A stretch of 64,000 bases of DNA from Hymenobacter guriensis (lineage in GTDB: Bacteria; Bacteroidota; Bacteroidia; Cytophagales; Hymenobacteraceae). Position 1 is the first letter of the stretch; every line of letters begins with the position of its first letter. The position numbers and the translations under genes were made by a program. Positions 26,401-35,315 of the stretch are shown piece after piece. The notes under the pieces are model-generated. The model had not been told where the DNA came from, ran no database searches, and saw only the letters and a program-made list of their open reading frames with translations. Where the stretch lies: assembly GCF_015773195.1 (NCBI RefSeq), contig NZ_JADWYK010000002.1:248001-312000 (forward strand), written 5' to 3'.

Positions 26401-26997
26401 GTGCCGCCCCAACCCGAACATGACTCTGCGCTGCTGCTGGCTTTGCTGGCCGGGTGCCGCCGCATGGACCGGGAATGCCAGCGGCGGGTGTACCTGCTCT
26501 ACTACAGCTACGCCCTGAGCGTGTGCCTGCGCTATGCCCGCCACCGCGAAGAGGCTCTGGAGGTAGTAAACGACGGGTTTCTGAAAGTGTACCGTGACGT
26601 AGTGCGCTTCGACCCAGCCCGCCAGGAAATCAACACCTCGTTTCGGGCGTGGCTGCGCAAAATCATGGTGCATACGGCCATCGACCATTACCGCGCCCAG
26701 CTCCGCCACCAGACACAGGAGCTGCCGGAACACGCTTACGAACACGCCGATGGCAGCGCCGGAGCCCTGGATACACTGGCCTACGAGGAGCTGGTGGCTT
26801 TAATTCAACGCTTGTCGCCGGCGTACCGCACCGTCTTCAACCTGTATGTGCTGGATGGCTTCACGCACGAGGAAATTGCCGGGCAACTGGGTATTTCGGT
26901 AGGCGCGTCAAAGTCGAACCTCTCGAAGGCGCGGGGTCATTTAAAGGAAATGCTAAAGAAAATCAACCACCATGCCTACGCCGAATCTGTCAGATGA
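26401..26997 (+). CDS. ECF-type RNA polymerase sigma factor
   Basis: This protein of about 198 residues contains sigma region 2 (EALEVVNDGFLKVY through RAWLRKIMVHTAIDHYR) and region 4 with a helix-turn-helix (GFTHEEIAGQLGISVGASK). It is a typical extracytoplasmic-function sigma factor directing RNA polymerase to a small regulon. The start is uncertain: GTG at 26401 is used here, and a downstream ATG at 26464 would still keep region 2. Its end overlaps the next gene by 26 bases, so that partner is probably its regulator. Confidence 0.88.
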   Translation: MPPQPEHDSALLLALLAGCRRMDRECQRRVYLLYYSYALSVCLRYARHREEALEVVNDGFLKVYRDVVRFDPARQEINTSFRAWLRKIMVHTAIDHYRAQLRHQTQELPEHAYEHADGSAGALDTLAYEELVALIQRLSPAYRTVFNLYVLDGFTHEEIAGQLGISVGASKSNLSKARGHLKEMLKKINHHAYAESVR

Positions 26998-28522
26998 GGA
27001 GCTAGATGCTCTGTTTCGGCGCGCTACCGAGGCTTTTCCCGAAGAGGATGGCACGGCGACGTGGCAGGGCATGGAGCGCCACCTCGACACGCTGGCCCAG
27101 CAACACGGCGCTTACCGCCAGGTACTGCGGTGGTTTGCCGCCGAAATTGCGACAGTGGCCGTGCTGTTGCTGCTGTGGTTTACGTATGCGCCCGCGCTCC
27201 TGGGTTCCGCCCCATCGGTGGCCGCTCCGTCCCGGGCCCGCGCCGCAACGCCGGGTTCCGGTCACCAGTTGGCTTCCGGCCCGGCTTCTGCGTCTCATTC
27301 AACGAAAGCCAGCCAGCATCCTGCCTCCGATGCTTTAGGGCCTAAAGCCAGAGTTCCAGCCGCTATAGCCTCCGCCACAGCGGCAGAGGCAACGGCCCAG
27401 AAGGGCCAGCAGCAGCCGGGCCGTCTTGCTCGGGTGCGGCTGGCCTGGGTACCGTCACCGCCAAACCGCCAGCGGCCTTCTATTTCCAACTCGGATCCGG
27501 GCCTTGTTGGCGTTGCTGCTTCAGATGGGGAAACCGTGGTTCCAGGGGCCGTTCTGGTGGCTGTGGCCGAAAAGGGAAATGAGCTGCCCAAAACCACAAC
27601 AGCCGAAAAATCCGCCGTTTCTGCGCCTGCCAGCCGGCTTGCCTCGGAGCTAACGATAATCAACCCTACCGCGCAAACCACCGAGAAGCAGGCTACGCCG
27701 CTCTCATTACCCAGCGCCCGGGCTGCCAATGCTGGCACTCCATTGGTTGCTACGCTGGCCGACTCTTCGGCTCATCTGAATACAACGCCGGAGCTGCTCT
27801 CACCACCTGATTCCGCCAGGGCTCCGGCTCCGGCTCCAGTGGCCCCGGAACCAGCAGTTGCCGCCGCCCCGGCCGACTCCTCGCAACCTAGGAAAAAGCA
27901 GCGCCCCGCGTACCGACTGGGAGTGTTGCTGCAGTATGCGCCGGAGGTAAGCACAGTGCGCTTTTCGCCCGTCACCAAAACCGGCAGCAACGTGGGCGGG
28001 CAGCTGGAGTACTTCTTCACCGAGCGCCTGAGCCTGAACGTGGGCATGCTGCGGGCCATGAAGCGCTACGAGGCCCGGGGCTCCGATTACCACGCCCGCC
28101 CGGCGTACCTGCCGTCATATGTGGCCATTGACGAGGTAGACGCCGCCTGCCGCATGGTAGACATTCCGCTGAATGTGCGCTATGCCCTGCGCGTACAGCC
28201 GCGCTATCAGCTGTTTGCCAGCGCGGGCTTGTCGTCGTTGCTGATGCGGGACGAACAGTACCTGTATTACTATAACTACTACAACCGTCCGGTGCAGCGC
28301 GAGTGGCGGGTGCAGAAAGGCAGCAACCACTGGCTAAGCGTCGTCAACCTCTCGGTGGGCTACGAGCGGCAGGTGGCAGCCCGCTGGGGACTGCGGGCCG
28401 AGCCTTTCGTAAAAATTCCCTTAGGCGGTGTAGGCGCCGGGCAGGTTCGCCTAAGTAGCGCGGGCGTATTTTTTGGGGCGCAGTACCGGCTGCTGAAACC
28501 AACCGCATTAGCCTCACATTAG
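26972..28522 (+). CDS. putative anti-sigma/outer-membrane barrel hybrid protein
   Basis: This 516-residue protein has a cytosolic-looking acidic N-terminus (residues 1-50, LSDEELDALFRRATEAF). One membrane helix follows at about 57-78, then a long Ala/Pro/Ser/Thr-rich linker, and from about residue 310 an outer-membrane beta-barrel-like domain (YRLGVLLQYAPE, YFFTERLSLNVGML, ending FFGAQYRLLKP). It overlaps the sigma gene by 26 bases. The layout suggests a transmembrane regulator linking the envelope to the sigma factor. No zinc-binding anti-sigma motif is seen. If the barrel is really in the outer membrane, the linker would have to span the periplasm. Confidence 0.7.
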   Translation: MPTPNLSDEELDALFRRATEAFPEEDGTATWQGMERHLDTLAQQHGAYRQVLRWFAAEIATVAVLLLLWFTYAPALLGSAPSVAAPSRARAATPGSGHQLASGPASASHSTKASQHPASDALGPKARVPAAIASATAAEATAQKGQQQPGRLARVRLAWVPSPPNRQRPSISNSDPGLVGVAASDGETVVPGAVLVAVAEKGNELPKTTTAEKSAVSAPASRLASELTIINPTAQTTEKQATPLSLPSARAANAGTPLVATLADSSAHLNTTPELLSPPDSARAPAPAPVAPEPAVAAAPADSSQPRKKQRPAYRLGVLLQYAPEVSTVRFSPVTKTGSNVGGQLEYFFTERLSLNVGMLRAMKRYEARGSDYHARPAYLPSYVAIDEVDAACRMVDIPLNVRYALRVQPRYQLFASAGLSSLLMRDEQYLYYYNYYNRPVQREWRVQKGSNHWLSVVNLSVGYERQVAARWGLRAEPFVKIPLGGVGAGQVRLSSAGVFFGAQYRLLKPTALASH

Positions 28523-28554
28523 TGCATTCTCTTCCGCCTTTCCTATTACCTACT

Positions 28555-28920
28555 ATGAAATTTCAGTTTCGGCCATACTGGCTAGCCCTAAGCTTGCTCC
28601 TGCCTGCCTGCGCTTATGAGAATGCTCAAGAGCTGCTGCCTCAGCCCGCCTGCGACGTTTCGGCTGTGACCTACCGATTAACCATACAGCCATTGCTCCA
28701 GGAGCATTGCTACTCCTGCCATAGCAGCACTCACACAGAAGGGAATACAGCCCTTGACAACCTGGCTGATGTACAGCATTATGCGGGGCATGGTGCCCTG
28801 CTGGGCGTGCTCACACCCGGGTCTGGATACCCGGCCATGCCCCAGAACGGGCCCGCTTTAGACCCCTGCGAGGTGGCTGCCATCAGGGCGTGGGTAGCGG
28901 CTGGTTCTCCTGATAATTAA
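28555..28920 (+). CDS. c-type cytochrome-like lipoprotein
   Basis: This 121-residue protein has a lipoprotein signal (LLPAC, Cys at 19) and one haem-binding motif CYSCH at residues 52-56. A later YPAMPQNGP can supply the distal Met ligand. It is a small mono-haem cytochrome c domain facing the periplasm, probably for electron transfer. It begins 32 bases after the barrel-protein stop; the ATG at 28555 is better than the GTG at 28522 because it starts the signal peptide. YceI and DUF5777 genes follow on the same strand. Confidence 0.78.
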   Translation: MKFQFRPYWLALSLLLPACAYENAQELLPQPACDVSAVTYRLTIQPLLQEHCYSCHSSTHTEGNTALDNLADVQHYAGHGALLGVLTPGSGYPAMPQNGPALDPCEVAAIRAWVAAGSPDN

Positions 28921-28940
28921 CCCTTGTGAGCTGCTTCCCG

Positions 28941-29498
28941 ATGAAACCTTTCTGGCTGCTTTTGAGCCTGCTCCTGAGTACTGCTTCCAGTGCTTTGGCT
29001 CAGGGCAAATACCTTACCCGCACGGGCCGCATAAGTTTCTTTTCCTCGGCTCCGCTGGAGGACATTGAAGCCCACAACGAGCAGGTGGCGGCCGTATTTG
29101 ATCTGCAAACCGGGCAGCTGGCCTTCACGGTACCGATGCGGGCGTTTGTGTTTCGCAACGGCCTGATGCAGGAGCACTTCAACGAAAACTACGTGGAGTC
29201 GGAAAAGTACCCGCGGGCCACGTTTGCCGGGCAGCTGGCCGGCTGGTCGGCTGCGGAAACCCTGGCCCCGGGCACTACTCGCAATGTGACGGTGGAGGGC
29301 GACCTGACGATTCATGGTGTGAAGCGCCGCGTGCGCGTGCCGGGCACCCTGGCGTTGCGCGGCAACGCACTGGCCGTCAACGCAAAGTTTGTGGTAGCGC
29401 CCGCCGATTATCAGATTGAGATTCCGCTGCTGGTGCGCGAGCATATTGCCAAAACAGTCACCATCACGGTTGCCCTCACCTGTCCGCCCCAACCTTAA
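28941..29498 (+). CDS. YceI-family exported protein
   Basis: This protein of about 185 residues has a signal peptide (ending SSALAQ). Its lipocalin-like core includes TGRISFFSSAPLEDIEA near the N-terminus, the central HFNENYVESEKYPRATFAG and VEGDLTIHGVKR. YceI proteins bind isoprenoid or similar hydrophobic molecules in the periplasm; in some cases a link to respiratory quinones is discussed. It lies 20 bases after the cytochrome gene and two bases or a short gap before DUF5777, so the three are probably co-transcribed. Confidence 0.85.
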   Translation: MKPFWLLLSLLLSTASSALAQGKYLTRTGRISFFSSAPLEDIEAHNEQVAAVFDLQTGQLAFTVPMRAFVFRNGLMQEHFNENYVESEKYPRATFAGQLAGWSAAETLAPGTTRNVTVEGDLTIHGVKRRVRVPGTLALRGNALAVNAKFVVAPADYQIEIPLLVREHIAKTVTITVALTCPPQP

Positions 29499-29512
29499 CC
29501 TTGCTGCCAGTC

Positions 29513-30403
29513 ATGCTCTTCAGGCATTCTATTTTTCGCCGGCTGCTCGCCGCGGCCGGCTTCCTGCTACTGACCTTCCCGGCCCTGGCCCAAGACGACC
29601 TGCTGCAGCAGCTCAGCGCCGCCCAGGACAGCGCCCGGGTGCCCGAGCCCGTTGCGGCCACTTTCAAAGGAGTGCGCGTAAGTAACGGCCACTCCATCGA
29701 AACGCCGGGGCAGGGTGTGCTGCTGTTTTTGATTTCGCACCGCTTTGGTACGCTCAACAGCGGCGCGTATAATTTCTTTGGGCTCGATCAGGCCACCATC
29801 CGGCTGGGGCTGGAGTACGGCCTCAACGACCGGCTGGCCGTGGGCATCGGGCGCAGCTCCCTGGAGAAAACCTACGACGGCTTTGTGAAATACCGCCTGC
29901 TCCGCCAAGCACCAGCCCACATGCCGGTTTCGGTTACGCTGCTTGGAACTACGGCGCTTACGACGTTGCGCTTTGGCAATGAGCGGCCTTTCCGCACCCG
30001 CCTCACCTATACCTACCAAGCTTTGCTGGCCCGCAAATTCAGTCCTGGCCTTTCCCTGCAGCTCATGCCCACGCTGGTACACCGCAACTTCGTAGCCACG
30101 GAGCGCGACGACAATGACGTACTGGCCCTGGGCGTGGCTGGCCGCCAGAAGCTCAGCAAGCGCGTGGCCCTCACCCTGGAGTACTACTACCTGCTGCCCG
30201 GCCCCACTGCCGACGACTTTCGTAACTCCCTGGCCGTGGGCTTCGACATCGAAACCGGCGGCCACGTGTTTCAACTGCACTTCACCAACTCGCAGGGCAT
30301 GATCGAAAAATTCTTTGTGACCGAAACTCGAGGGAATTTCTTTGACGGTGACATTTATTTCGGCTTCAACGTTTCCCGGGCCTTCAGTGTAAAAAGGAAG
30401 TAA
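29513..30403 (+). CDS. DUF5777 outer-membrane beta-barrel protein
   Basis: This 296-residue protein has a signal peptide (ending ALAQ) and the family block VRVSNGHSIETPGQGVL, then LISHRFGTLNSGAYNFFGLD and LNDRLAVGIGRSSLEKTYDGF. These identify the DUF5777 barrel family of Bacteroidota. Alternating beta strands and the final aromatic-rich strands suit an outer-membrane barrel. In this cluster it sits after a c-type cytochrome and YceI, which suggests a joint envelope redox or transport function, but the function is unknown. A TTG at 29501 is an alternative start. Confidence 0.85.
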   Translation: MLFRHSIFRRLLAAAGFLLLTFPALAQDDLLQQLSAAQDSARVPEPVAATFKGVRVSNGHSIETPGQGVLLFLISHRFGTLNSGAYNFFGLDQATIRLGLEYGLNDRLAVGIGRSSLEKTYDGFVKYRLLRQAPAHMPVSVTLLGTTALTTLRFGNERPFRTRLTYTYQALLARKFSPGLSLQLMPTLVHRNFVATERDDNDVLALGVAGRQKLSKRVALTLEYYYLLPGPTADDFRNSLAVGFDIETGGHVFQLHFTNSQGMIEKFFVTETRGNFFDGDIYFGFNVSRAFSVKRK

Positions 30404-30445
30404 CCGATTGGTGTCCTGCCAACGGCAGAGCAACCGAGAAGCCAT

Positions 30446-30489
30446 AAAACAAGCAAGCCCGATTCGCAGGAACCGGGCTTGCTTGTTTT
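30446..30489. terminator. strong bidirectional terminator
   Basis: A perfect 16-bp stem (30446-30461 with 30474-30489) closes a 12-base loop and has A and T tracts. It ends both the DUF5777 cluster and the convergent nifU-like gene. Confidence 0.92.
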
Positions 30490-30502
30490 AGAACAGCAGG
30501 CA

Positions 30503-31105
30503 TTACACCGTAATGCCTTCGGCTACTACTTCGGTTACTTCAGGCACCATGCGCTTGAGCAGGTTTTCGATGCCGGATTTCAGCGTGACGGTGGCCGAAG
30601 GGCAGCCCGAGCACGAGCCTTGCAGGTTTACCGTTACCACACCGGCGTTGTAGCTTTTGAACGTGATGTTGCCCCCGTCCTGCTCCACGGCGGGGCGCAC
30701 GTAGTTGTCAAGCAGGTCAATGATTTTCTGGCTGGTTTGCTGGTCCTGTTCCGAGGCGTTGCCGGTGGCGGCGGCCGTTTGGGCGGCTTTCTGCTCAGCG
30801 GCGGGGTCTACAGTGAAGATGGGGCCGCCCGCTTCTACGTACGACTTCAGGAACGTGCGGATTTCAGGAATCAGCTGCGTCCACTGGTGGTCGGTGGTTT
30901 TGGTGACGGTCACGAAGTTCTGGGCAATAAACACCCGGCCTACGTAATCGAAGTTGAACAACTCCTGGGCCAGCGGCGAGTTGGCGGCGGCCTCCAGGTT
31001 GGGGTAATCCACGCTCACGCCATCGGTGAGCAGCTGCTGATTCAGCACGAACTTCATGCTCTCCGGGTTGGGCGAAGCTTCGGCGTAGATGGAAATGGTA
31101 GACAT
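30503..31105 (-). CDS. NifU-family Fe-S scaffold protein (Nfu)
   Basis: This 200-residue protein has an Nfu N-terminal domain (ISIYAEASPNPESMKFVLN, then GRVFIAQNFVTVTK). A linker leads to the NifU C-terminal domain, with VRPAVEQDGGNITF and GSCSGCPSA, whose CxxC binds an iron-sulfur cluster for transfer to target proteins. The fold order is that of Nfu scaffold/carrier proteins in the cytosol. The ATG at 31105 matches the family start. A TACCTTTG box lies about 100 bases upstream. Confidence 0.93.
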   Translation of the reverse strand: MSTISIYAEASPNPESMKFVLNQQLLTDGVSVDYPNLEAAANSPLAQELFNFDYVGRVFIAQNFVTVTKTTDHQWTQLIPEIRTFLKSYVEAGGPIFTVDPAAEQKAAQTAAATGNASEQDQQTSQKIIDLLDNYVRPAVEQDGGNITFKSYNAGVVTVNLQGSCSGCPSATVTLKSGIENLLKRMVPEVTEVVAEGITV

Positions 31106-31206
31106 ATCGGGCAAAAGAAAATGACGGAGAAAGCAAAAACTTCGGGGCAGCCAAGTGCTAACCGGCCGCTGCTGCCCACACAACAGCGCAGGCCCCCGAT
31201 AGGTTA

Positions 31207-31214
31207 CAAAGGTA
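31207..31214 (-). promoter_or_regulatory. TACCTTTG -7 box for the nifU-like gene
   Basis: The minus strand reads TACCTTTG, an exact TAnnTTTG match, about 100 bases before the start codon. Confidence 0.5.
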
Positions 31215-31282
31215 GCAGAATGTGGTCAGCCTGTAGACGGAAATACGGGTTGGCGGGTATAGGGCGACGCAGGCAGTGCCGG

Positions 31283-31290
31283 TAGCTTTG
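31283..31290 (+). promoter_or_regulatory. TAGCTTTG -7 box for the OmpA-like gene
   Basis: TAGCTTTG matches TAnnTTTG and lies 25 bases before the start at 31316. Confidence 0.5.
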
Positions 31291-31315
31291 CTACCTCACC
31301 ATCGGTCGGTTTTCC

Positions 31316-32377
31316 ATGTTTTCCCGCTTGTTTCTGCTGCTAGCGTGCGGTTGGTTTGCCCATCTGGCGCCCGCCCAAACGTTGGTGCCCCGCCTGATCC
31401 TGGAGGAAGATTTTCAGGACAACCATCGTAACTGGCCCACCGGCCTCATCAACAACGCCGAGTATAAGGTGCGGCGTGGGGAGTATGTGGCCAAGGCGCG
31501 CGGCAACGAAAACAACACCAGCGTGGCCCTGCTGTTTATCCCGGAACTGGAAAAAAGCCAGAACTTCATCATTGAGGCCGAGCTGAGCACTACCTCGGCA
31601 GGCTGCCTGGCCTGGGGTTCCGGCAGCCGCGACAACATGCGCCTGTTCGGTACCATGAGCGAGCATCGGTTTGCCGTGTGCGGCTGGCGCGGGGGGAAAT
31701 TCTTCTCCACGAACGGCGACAATGCTTATTCGGCCGCCGTGGGTCGTCAAACCAGCTGGCACACCATGCGGATAGAATGCCGCGGCCCGCAGGTGCAGTA
31801 CTTCGTGAACGGGACGCGGGTATGGGAGCAGCAACTCACGCGGATGCTGGGGCATGGCCTGGGGCTGGAAACCAACCTGGGCGCCGAAGCCAGCCTGCGC
31901 CACCTGCGCGTTTGGCTGCTGGAACCGGAGCCAGAGCCCGTCGCAGCGCCCGTCACGCCGGAACCCAAACCAACTCCGGTAGCTTCTTCCGAAGCCACCG
32001 ACGCAGCCGCAGCCCTGGCCACTCCCCTGCGTGCGGGGCAGCGGCTGGCCCTTCGCAACGTATTTTTTGTGCAGGGAAAACCCGAGTTGCTAGGCACTTC
32101 TAAACCCGAGCTGGCGCGACTGGCCAAAGCCCTCAACGACCAGCCCGCGCTGCGCATCCGGCTGGAAGGACACACCGACAACCAAGGCCCCGAGGAGAAA
32201 AATCAGCTGCTGAGTGAGCAGCGGGCGCAAGCCATTCAAGCCTTTTTGGTGAAGTACGGGGTGGCCGCCACCCGGCTGGAAACCACTGGCTACGGCTCCT
32301 CCCGCCCGGTAGCGGCCAACGACACTGAAACTAACCGCCGGCGCAACCGGCGTGTCGAGTTCGTAATTCTGGATTAG
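31316..32377 (+). CDS. OmpA-family protein with N-terminal lectin/LamG-like domain
   Basis: This 353-residue exported protein has a signal peptide (ending LAPAQ). A jelly-roll-like domain follows at about residues 25-205, with motifs such as EEDFQDNHRNW and WHTMRIECRGPQVQYFVNG that resemble concanavalin A-like/LamG folds. A Pro/Glu linker leads to a C-terminal OmpA peptidoglycan-binding domain (LEGHTDNQGPEEKN, LSEQRAQAIQAFLV, GYGSSRPV, NRRRNRRVEF). It probably links the outer membrane or a surface ligand to peptidoglycan. The gene is alone on its strand. Confidence 0.85.
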   Translation: MFSRLFLLLACGWFAHLAPAQTLVPRLILEEDFQDNHRNWPTGLINNAEYKVRRGEYVAKARGNENNTSVALLFIPELEKSQNFIIEAELSTTSAGCLAWGSGSRDNMRLFGTMSEHRFAVCGWRGGKFFSTNGDNAYSAAVGRQTSWHTMRIECRGPQVQYFVNGTRVWEQQLTRMLGHGLGLETNLGAEASLRHLRVWLLEPEPEPVAAPVTPEPKPTPVASSEATDAAAALATPLRAGQRLALRNVFFVQGKPELLGTSKPELARLAKALNDQPALRIRLEGHTDNQGPEEKNQLLSEQRAQAIQAFLVKYGVAATRLETTGYGSSRPVAANDTETNRRRNRRVEFVILD

Positions 32378-32389
32378 ACTTAAGGTGAG

Positions 32390-33469
32390 CTACACCCGGT
32401 TGGCGCGGGCGCGTAGCAGCATGTCCGCCAGCACCAGGTTGGCCATGGCATCCACGATGGGCACGGCGCGGGGCAGTACGCAGGGGTCGTGGCGGCCCTT
32501 GCCGGCCAGGGCAATGGCCTCGCCTTGGTCATTGATGGTGGCCTGACTTTGCAGAATGGTCGCCACGGGCTTGAAGGCCACGCGGAAGTAAATATCCTGG
32601 CCGTTGCTGATGCCGCCCTGAATGCCCCCCGAGTGGTTGGTACGGGTGCGCACCTGGCCGGCCTCGTCGGTATAGAAGGCATCGTTGTGCTCCGAGCCAA
32701 ACAGCAGCGTGCCCTCGAAGCCCGAGCCGTACTCGAAGCCCTTCACGGCGTTGATGCTCAGCATGGCTTTGCCCAACTCGGCGTGCAGTTTATCAAACAC
32801 CGGCTCGCCCAGGCCGGCGGGCACCCCGCGCACTACGCCCGTTACCACGCCGCCCACGGTGTCGTGCCGGTCGCGGGTCTGGCGGATAAGGTCGGCCATA
32901 CGCTCGGCGGTTTCGGGGTGGGGGCAGCGCACCATGTTCGAGTCGATAAGGCTCATATCCAGCTCCTCGTAGCCTACGGGCACTTTCACGGCCCCTACCT
33001 GCGACACGTAGCTCTGCACCTGAATGCCGTGCTGGCGCAGGAAGGCCGCAGCCACGGCGCCAGCGGCTACGCGGGCCGCCGTTTCACGGGCCGAGCTACG
33101 CCCGCCGCCCCGGTAGTCGCGCCGGCCGTACTTCTGGTCGTAGGTGTAGTCGGCGTGGGAGGGGCGGTAGGCGTGCTGGATGTGGGTGTAGTCGTGGCTG
33201 CGCTGGTCCTGGTTGCGAATGAGCAAGCTCAACGGTGTACCCGTGGTGTAACCCTCAAACCAACCCGCCAGCACTTCTACCTGGTCGGCTTCCTGGCGTG
33301 GGGTGGTCAGCTCGCTCTGGCCGGGCCGCCGCCGGTCCAGGGCCAACTGAATTTCCGAAGCTTCTACTGCCAGTCCTGCAGGGCAGCCATCAATGATAAC
33401 GCCGATACCCGGCCCATGCGACTCTCCAAACGTGGTGATGCGGAACAGCCGCCCAAACGTGTTGCTCAT
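32390..33469 (-). CDS. aroC: chorismate synthase
   Basis: This 359-residue enzyme uses reduced FMN to convert EPSP to chorismate, the last step of the shikimate pathway. Signature blocks are [15 protein letters not shown] at the N-terminus, [22 protein letters not shown] cut by the usual loop, and [12 protein letters not shown] near residue 265. Length is normal. It stands alone with no other aro genes. Confidence 0.96.
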   Translation of the reverse strand: MSNTFGRLFRITTFGESHGPGIGVIIDGCPAGLAVEASEIQLALDRRRPGQSELTTPRQEADQVEVLAGWFEGYTTGTPLSLLIRNQDQRSHDYTHIQHAYRPSHADYTYDQKYGRRDYRGGGRSSARETAARVAAGAVAAAFLRQHGIQVQSYVSQVGAVKVPVGYEELDMSLIDSNMVRCPHPETAERMADLIRQTRDRHDTVGGVVTGVVRGVPAGLGEPVFDKLHAELGKAMLSINAVKGFEYGSGFEGTLLFGSEHNDAFYTDEAGQVRTRTNHSGGIQGGISNGQDIYFRVAFKPVATILQSQATINDQGEAIALAGKGRHDPCVLPRAVPIVDAMANLVLADMLLRARANRV

Positions 33470-33544
33470 TTCCCAAAACGGCCTTCCCGGCCCCGGCTTA
33501 GTTGAAACGGAGCTACGCTGGCAGCCCGGGCCGCAAGCTACGGC

Positions 33545-35035
33545 TTACGCGCCGGTATTGCCACGCCACCACCCAAAAGCCGCCAGCGCCAGCAGCCCCA
33601 CCAGCAGATAGTTGGCGTAGCGGCGCACATCAACCGGGGCCGTAATCGGCTGCAACTGGTTGTCGGAGTTGAAAAGGCGGCTCTGGTAGTAGGGGTCGGT
33701 GGTGCGGGCGCTGATGGCAGTCGGGCGGGCAGCGCCTTTCACGTCTACCGTCAGGCTGGAGCGCAGCACCTGGTACCGGCGGGTGGCGGGGTCGAATACG
33801 GCTACGGAAAACAAGCTGTCCAGCGGCAGCCGGCCAGGTTTCTGAGCCACCACGCGGTAGCGGAAGGTTTTGTAGCCGCCCACCCGCCCGCTGGCGCGCG
33901 TCACCTCCTGGTGCACTTCCGGCCCGTACACCTCCACACCGGCCCGCACCGGTGCGGGCGGCGGATTCACGGCCGATAAATTGCCTTCGCCTTCCAGCCG
34001 CAGCGTGTAGGTAAAGGCCTGCCCCGTCCGGAAGCTGGTACGGTCGATTGATTCCAGCAGCCGGTAAGAGCCCACCACGGCCAGGTCACGCAGCGGATGC
34101 GGGGGCAGGGGCCGCACGGCTACCGTGCGGGGCAGCGAAACGAAGGTTTTCAGCCCGGTCATCCGGTTGTCGAGGGTGGGGTCGGACTTTTTCGGGAGCT
34201 TGTACTTAATCATCTGCAGATCCACGGCCGGCCACTCCAGGGCGCGGGGTGTAAGCGGGTAGTATACGGCCTCGTACAAGTGGTACCGCAGATACGGCTT
34301 ACCACCCACGGTGGTAGACTCCGGCAGCACTTCCTGCTCATCGGAAGGCTCTACCCACACGGCTGGCTGCTGCAGGCGGCGCAGAATACGCGGCAGCTGC
34401 CCCCCGAAATCGTAGAAATCCAGCAGGCCCTGGTCGGCGGGGGTGAGGTAGAAATAGAGCCCCATGTGCACCGGCTCCCCCACAAATACACTGCTTTTAT
34501 CGGGCACCACGGCCAGAAAAGCATTGTCGCGAGGCTCCACAAACTCCTGGGGCTTCTGCTTGCCAAACAGCTGGTCGAGCAGGCCGATGCCGGGCGCCGC
34601 CGTGGGTGGGGCAGTGGTGGCGGCCACCTGAGGCAGCACCTTCAGCGTGGCTCCGGCCAGGCGGGCCTGCTGCCCGTTCACCGTCATCGTAACGACGGGC
34701 AGCACAAACTCACCCTCTTTGTAGGCGGCGTAGCGCTGGGTAATGGTCAGTTCGGTGGAAGACTTGCCCTCCACGATGCGCGTGGTAGTCGTGCTGGACT
34801 TACCGCTTTTCTTGAAGCCTTCGATATCCGGGAAAGCCGAGTAGCGTTCTAGCGGCGCCCCGGTCAGCTGAAAGCTCAGCGTAAAGTACTCGTTAACCGG
34901 AAACGTGGCCGGGCCCATCAGTAGCCTGACCTGGCCCTGCTGCGCGGGAACGGTAACAGTTGGCTGAGCCTGAGCACTTAGCAGCAGCCCCTGCAACAAG
35001 CCAAGCCACATTACCCAACGAAAAAAAAAGTGCAT
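33545..35035 (-). CDS. BatD-family protein
   Basis: This 496-residue protein has a signal peptide (ending SAQAQ). Large beta-rich repeats follow (YFTLSFQLTG, GEFVLPVVTMTVNGQQ, FTYTLRLEGEGNL), and a C-terminal membrane helix near residues 470-490 (LLVGLLALAAFGWWRG). The order matches BatD, a periplasm-facing component of the Bacteroides aerotolerance (bat) group. Other bat genes are not present in this window. Poly-A in the fifth codon region is only the run of Phe codons at the start. Confidence 0.85.
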   Translation of the reverse strand: MHFFFRWVMWLGLLQGLLLSAQAQPTVTVPAQQGQVRLLMGPATFPVNEYFTLSFQLTGAPLERYSAFPDIEGFKKSGKSSTTTTRIVEGKSSTELTITQRYAAYKEGEFVLPVVTMTVNGQQARLAGATLKVLPQVAATTAPPTAAPGIGLLDQLFGKQKPQEFVEPRDNAFLAVVPDKSSVFVGEPVHMGLYFYLTPADQGLLDFYDFGGQLPRILRRLQQPAVWVEPSDEQEVLPESTTVGGKPYLRYHLYEAVYYPLTPRALEWPAVDLQMIKYKLPKKSDPTLDNRMTGLKTFVSLPRTVAVRPLPPHPLRDLAVVGSYRLLESIDRTSFRTGQAFTYTLRLEGEGNLSAVNPPPAPVRAGVEVYGPEVHQEVTRASGRVGGYKTFRYRVVAQKPGRLPLDSLFSVAVFDPATRRYQVLRSSLTVDVKGAARPTAISARTTDPYYQSRLFNSDNQLQPITAPVDVRRYANYLLVGLLALAAFGWWRGNTGA

Positions 35036-35315
35036 GCGCCGAGGAAAACAGTGCGGTTGTTTAAAGCTACGTAAAAACCTGCCATCATGCGAAAAGCAAG
35101 CTTTGCGGGTAGCTCAACTGTATATCGGATAAGTTATATACAATCTAGTAACGACAAAATATTATAGCCATAGCAATCTACTTTTCCAAACACGCCGTAT
35201 GTGAGGTCAGATTCGGCTTTTTCCGGGTTTTTATTAGCCGTTTCCCAGCTTTTGGGGCTTGGCTGGCTCGGTGTTGCCCAGACTCTCCATTCCCTCACTC
35301 AACTTTTTTTATTCC

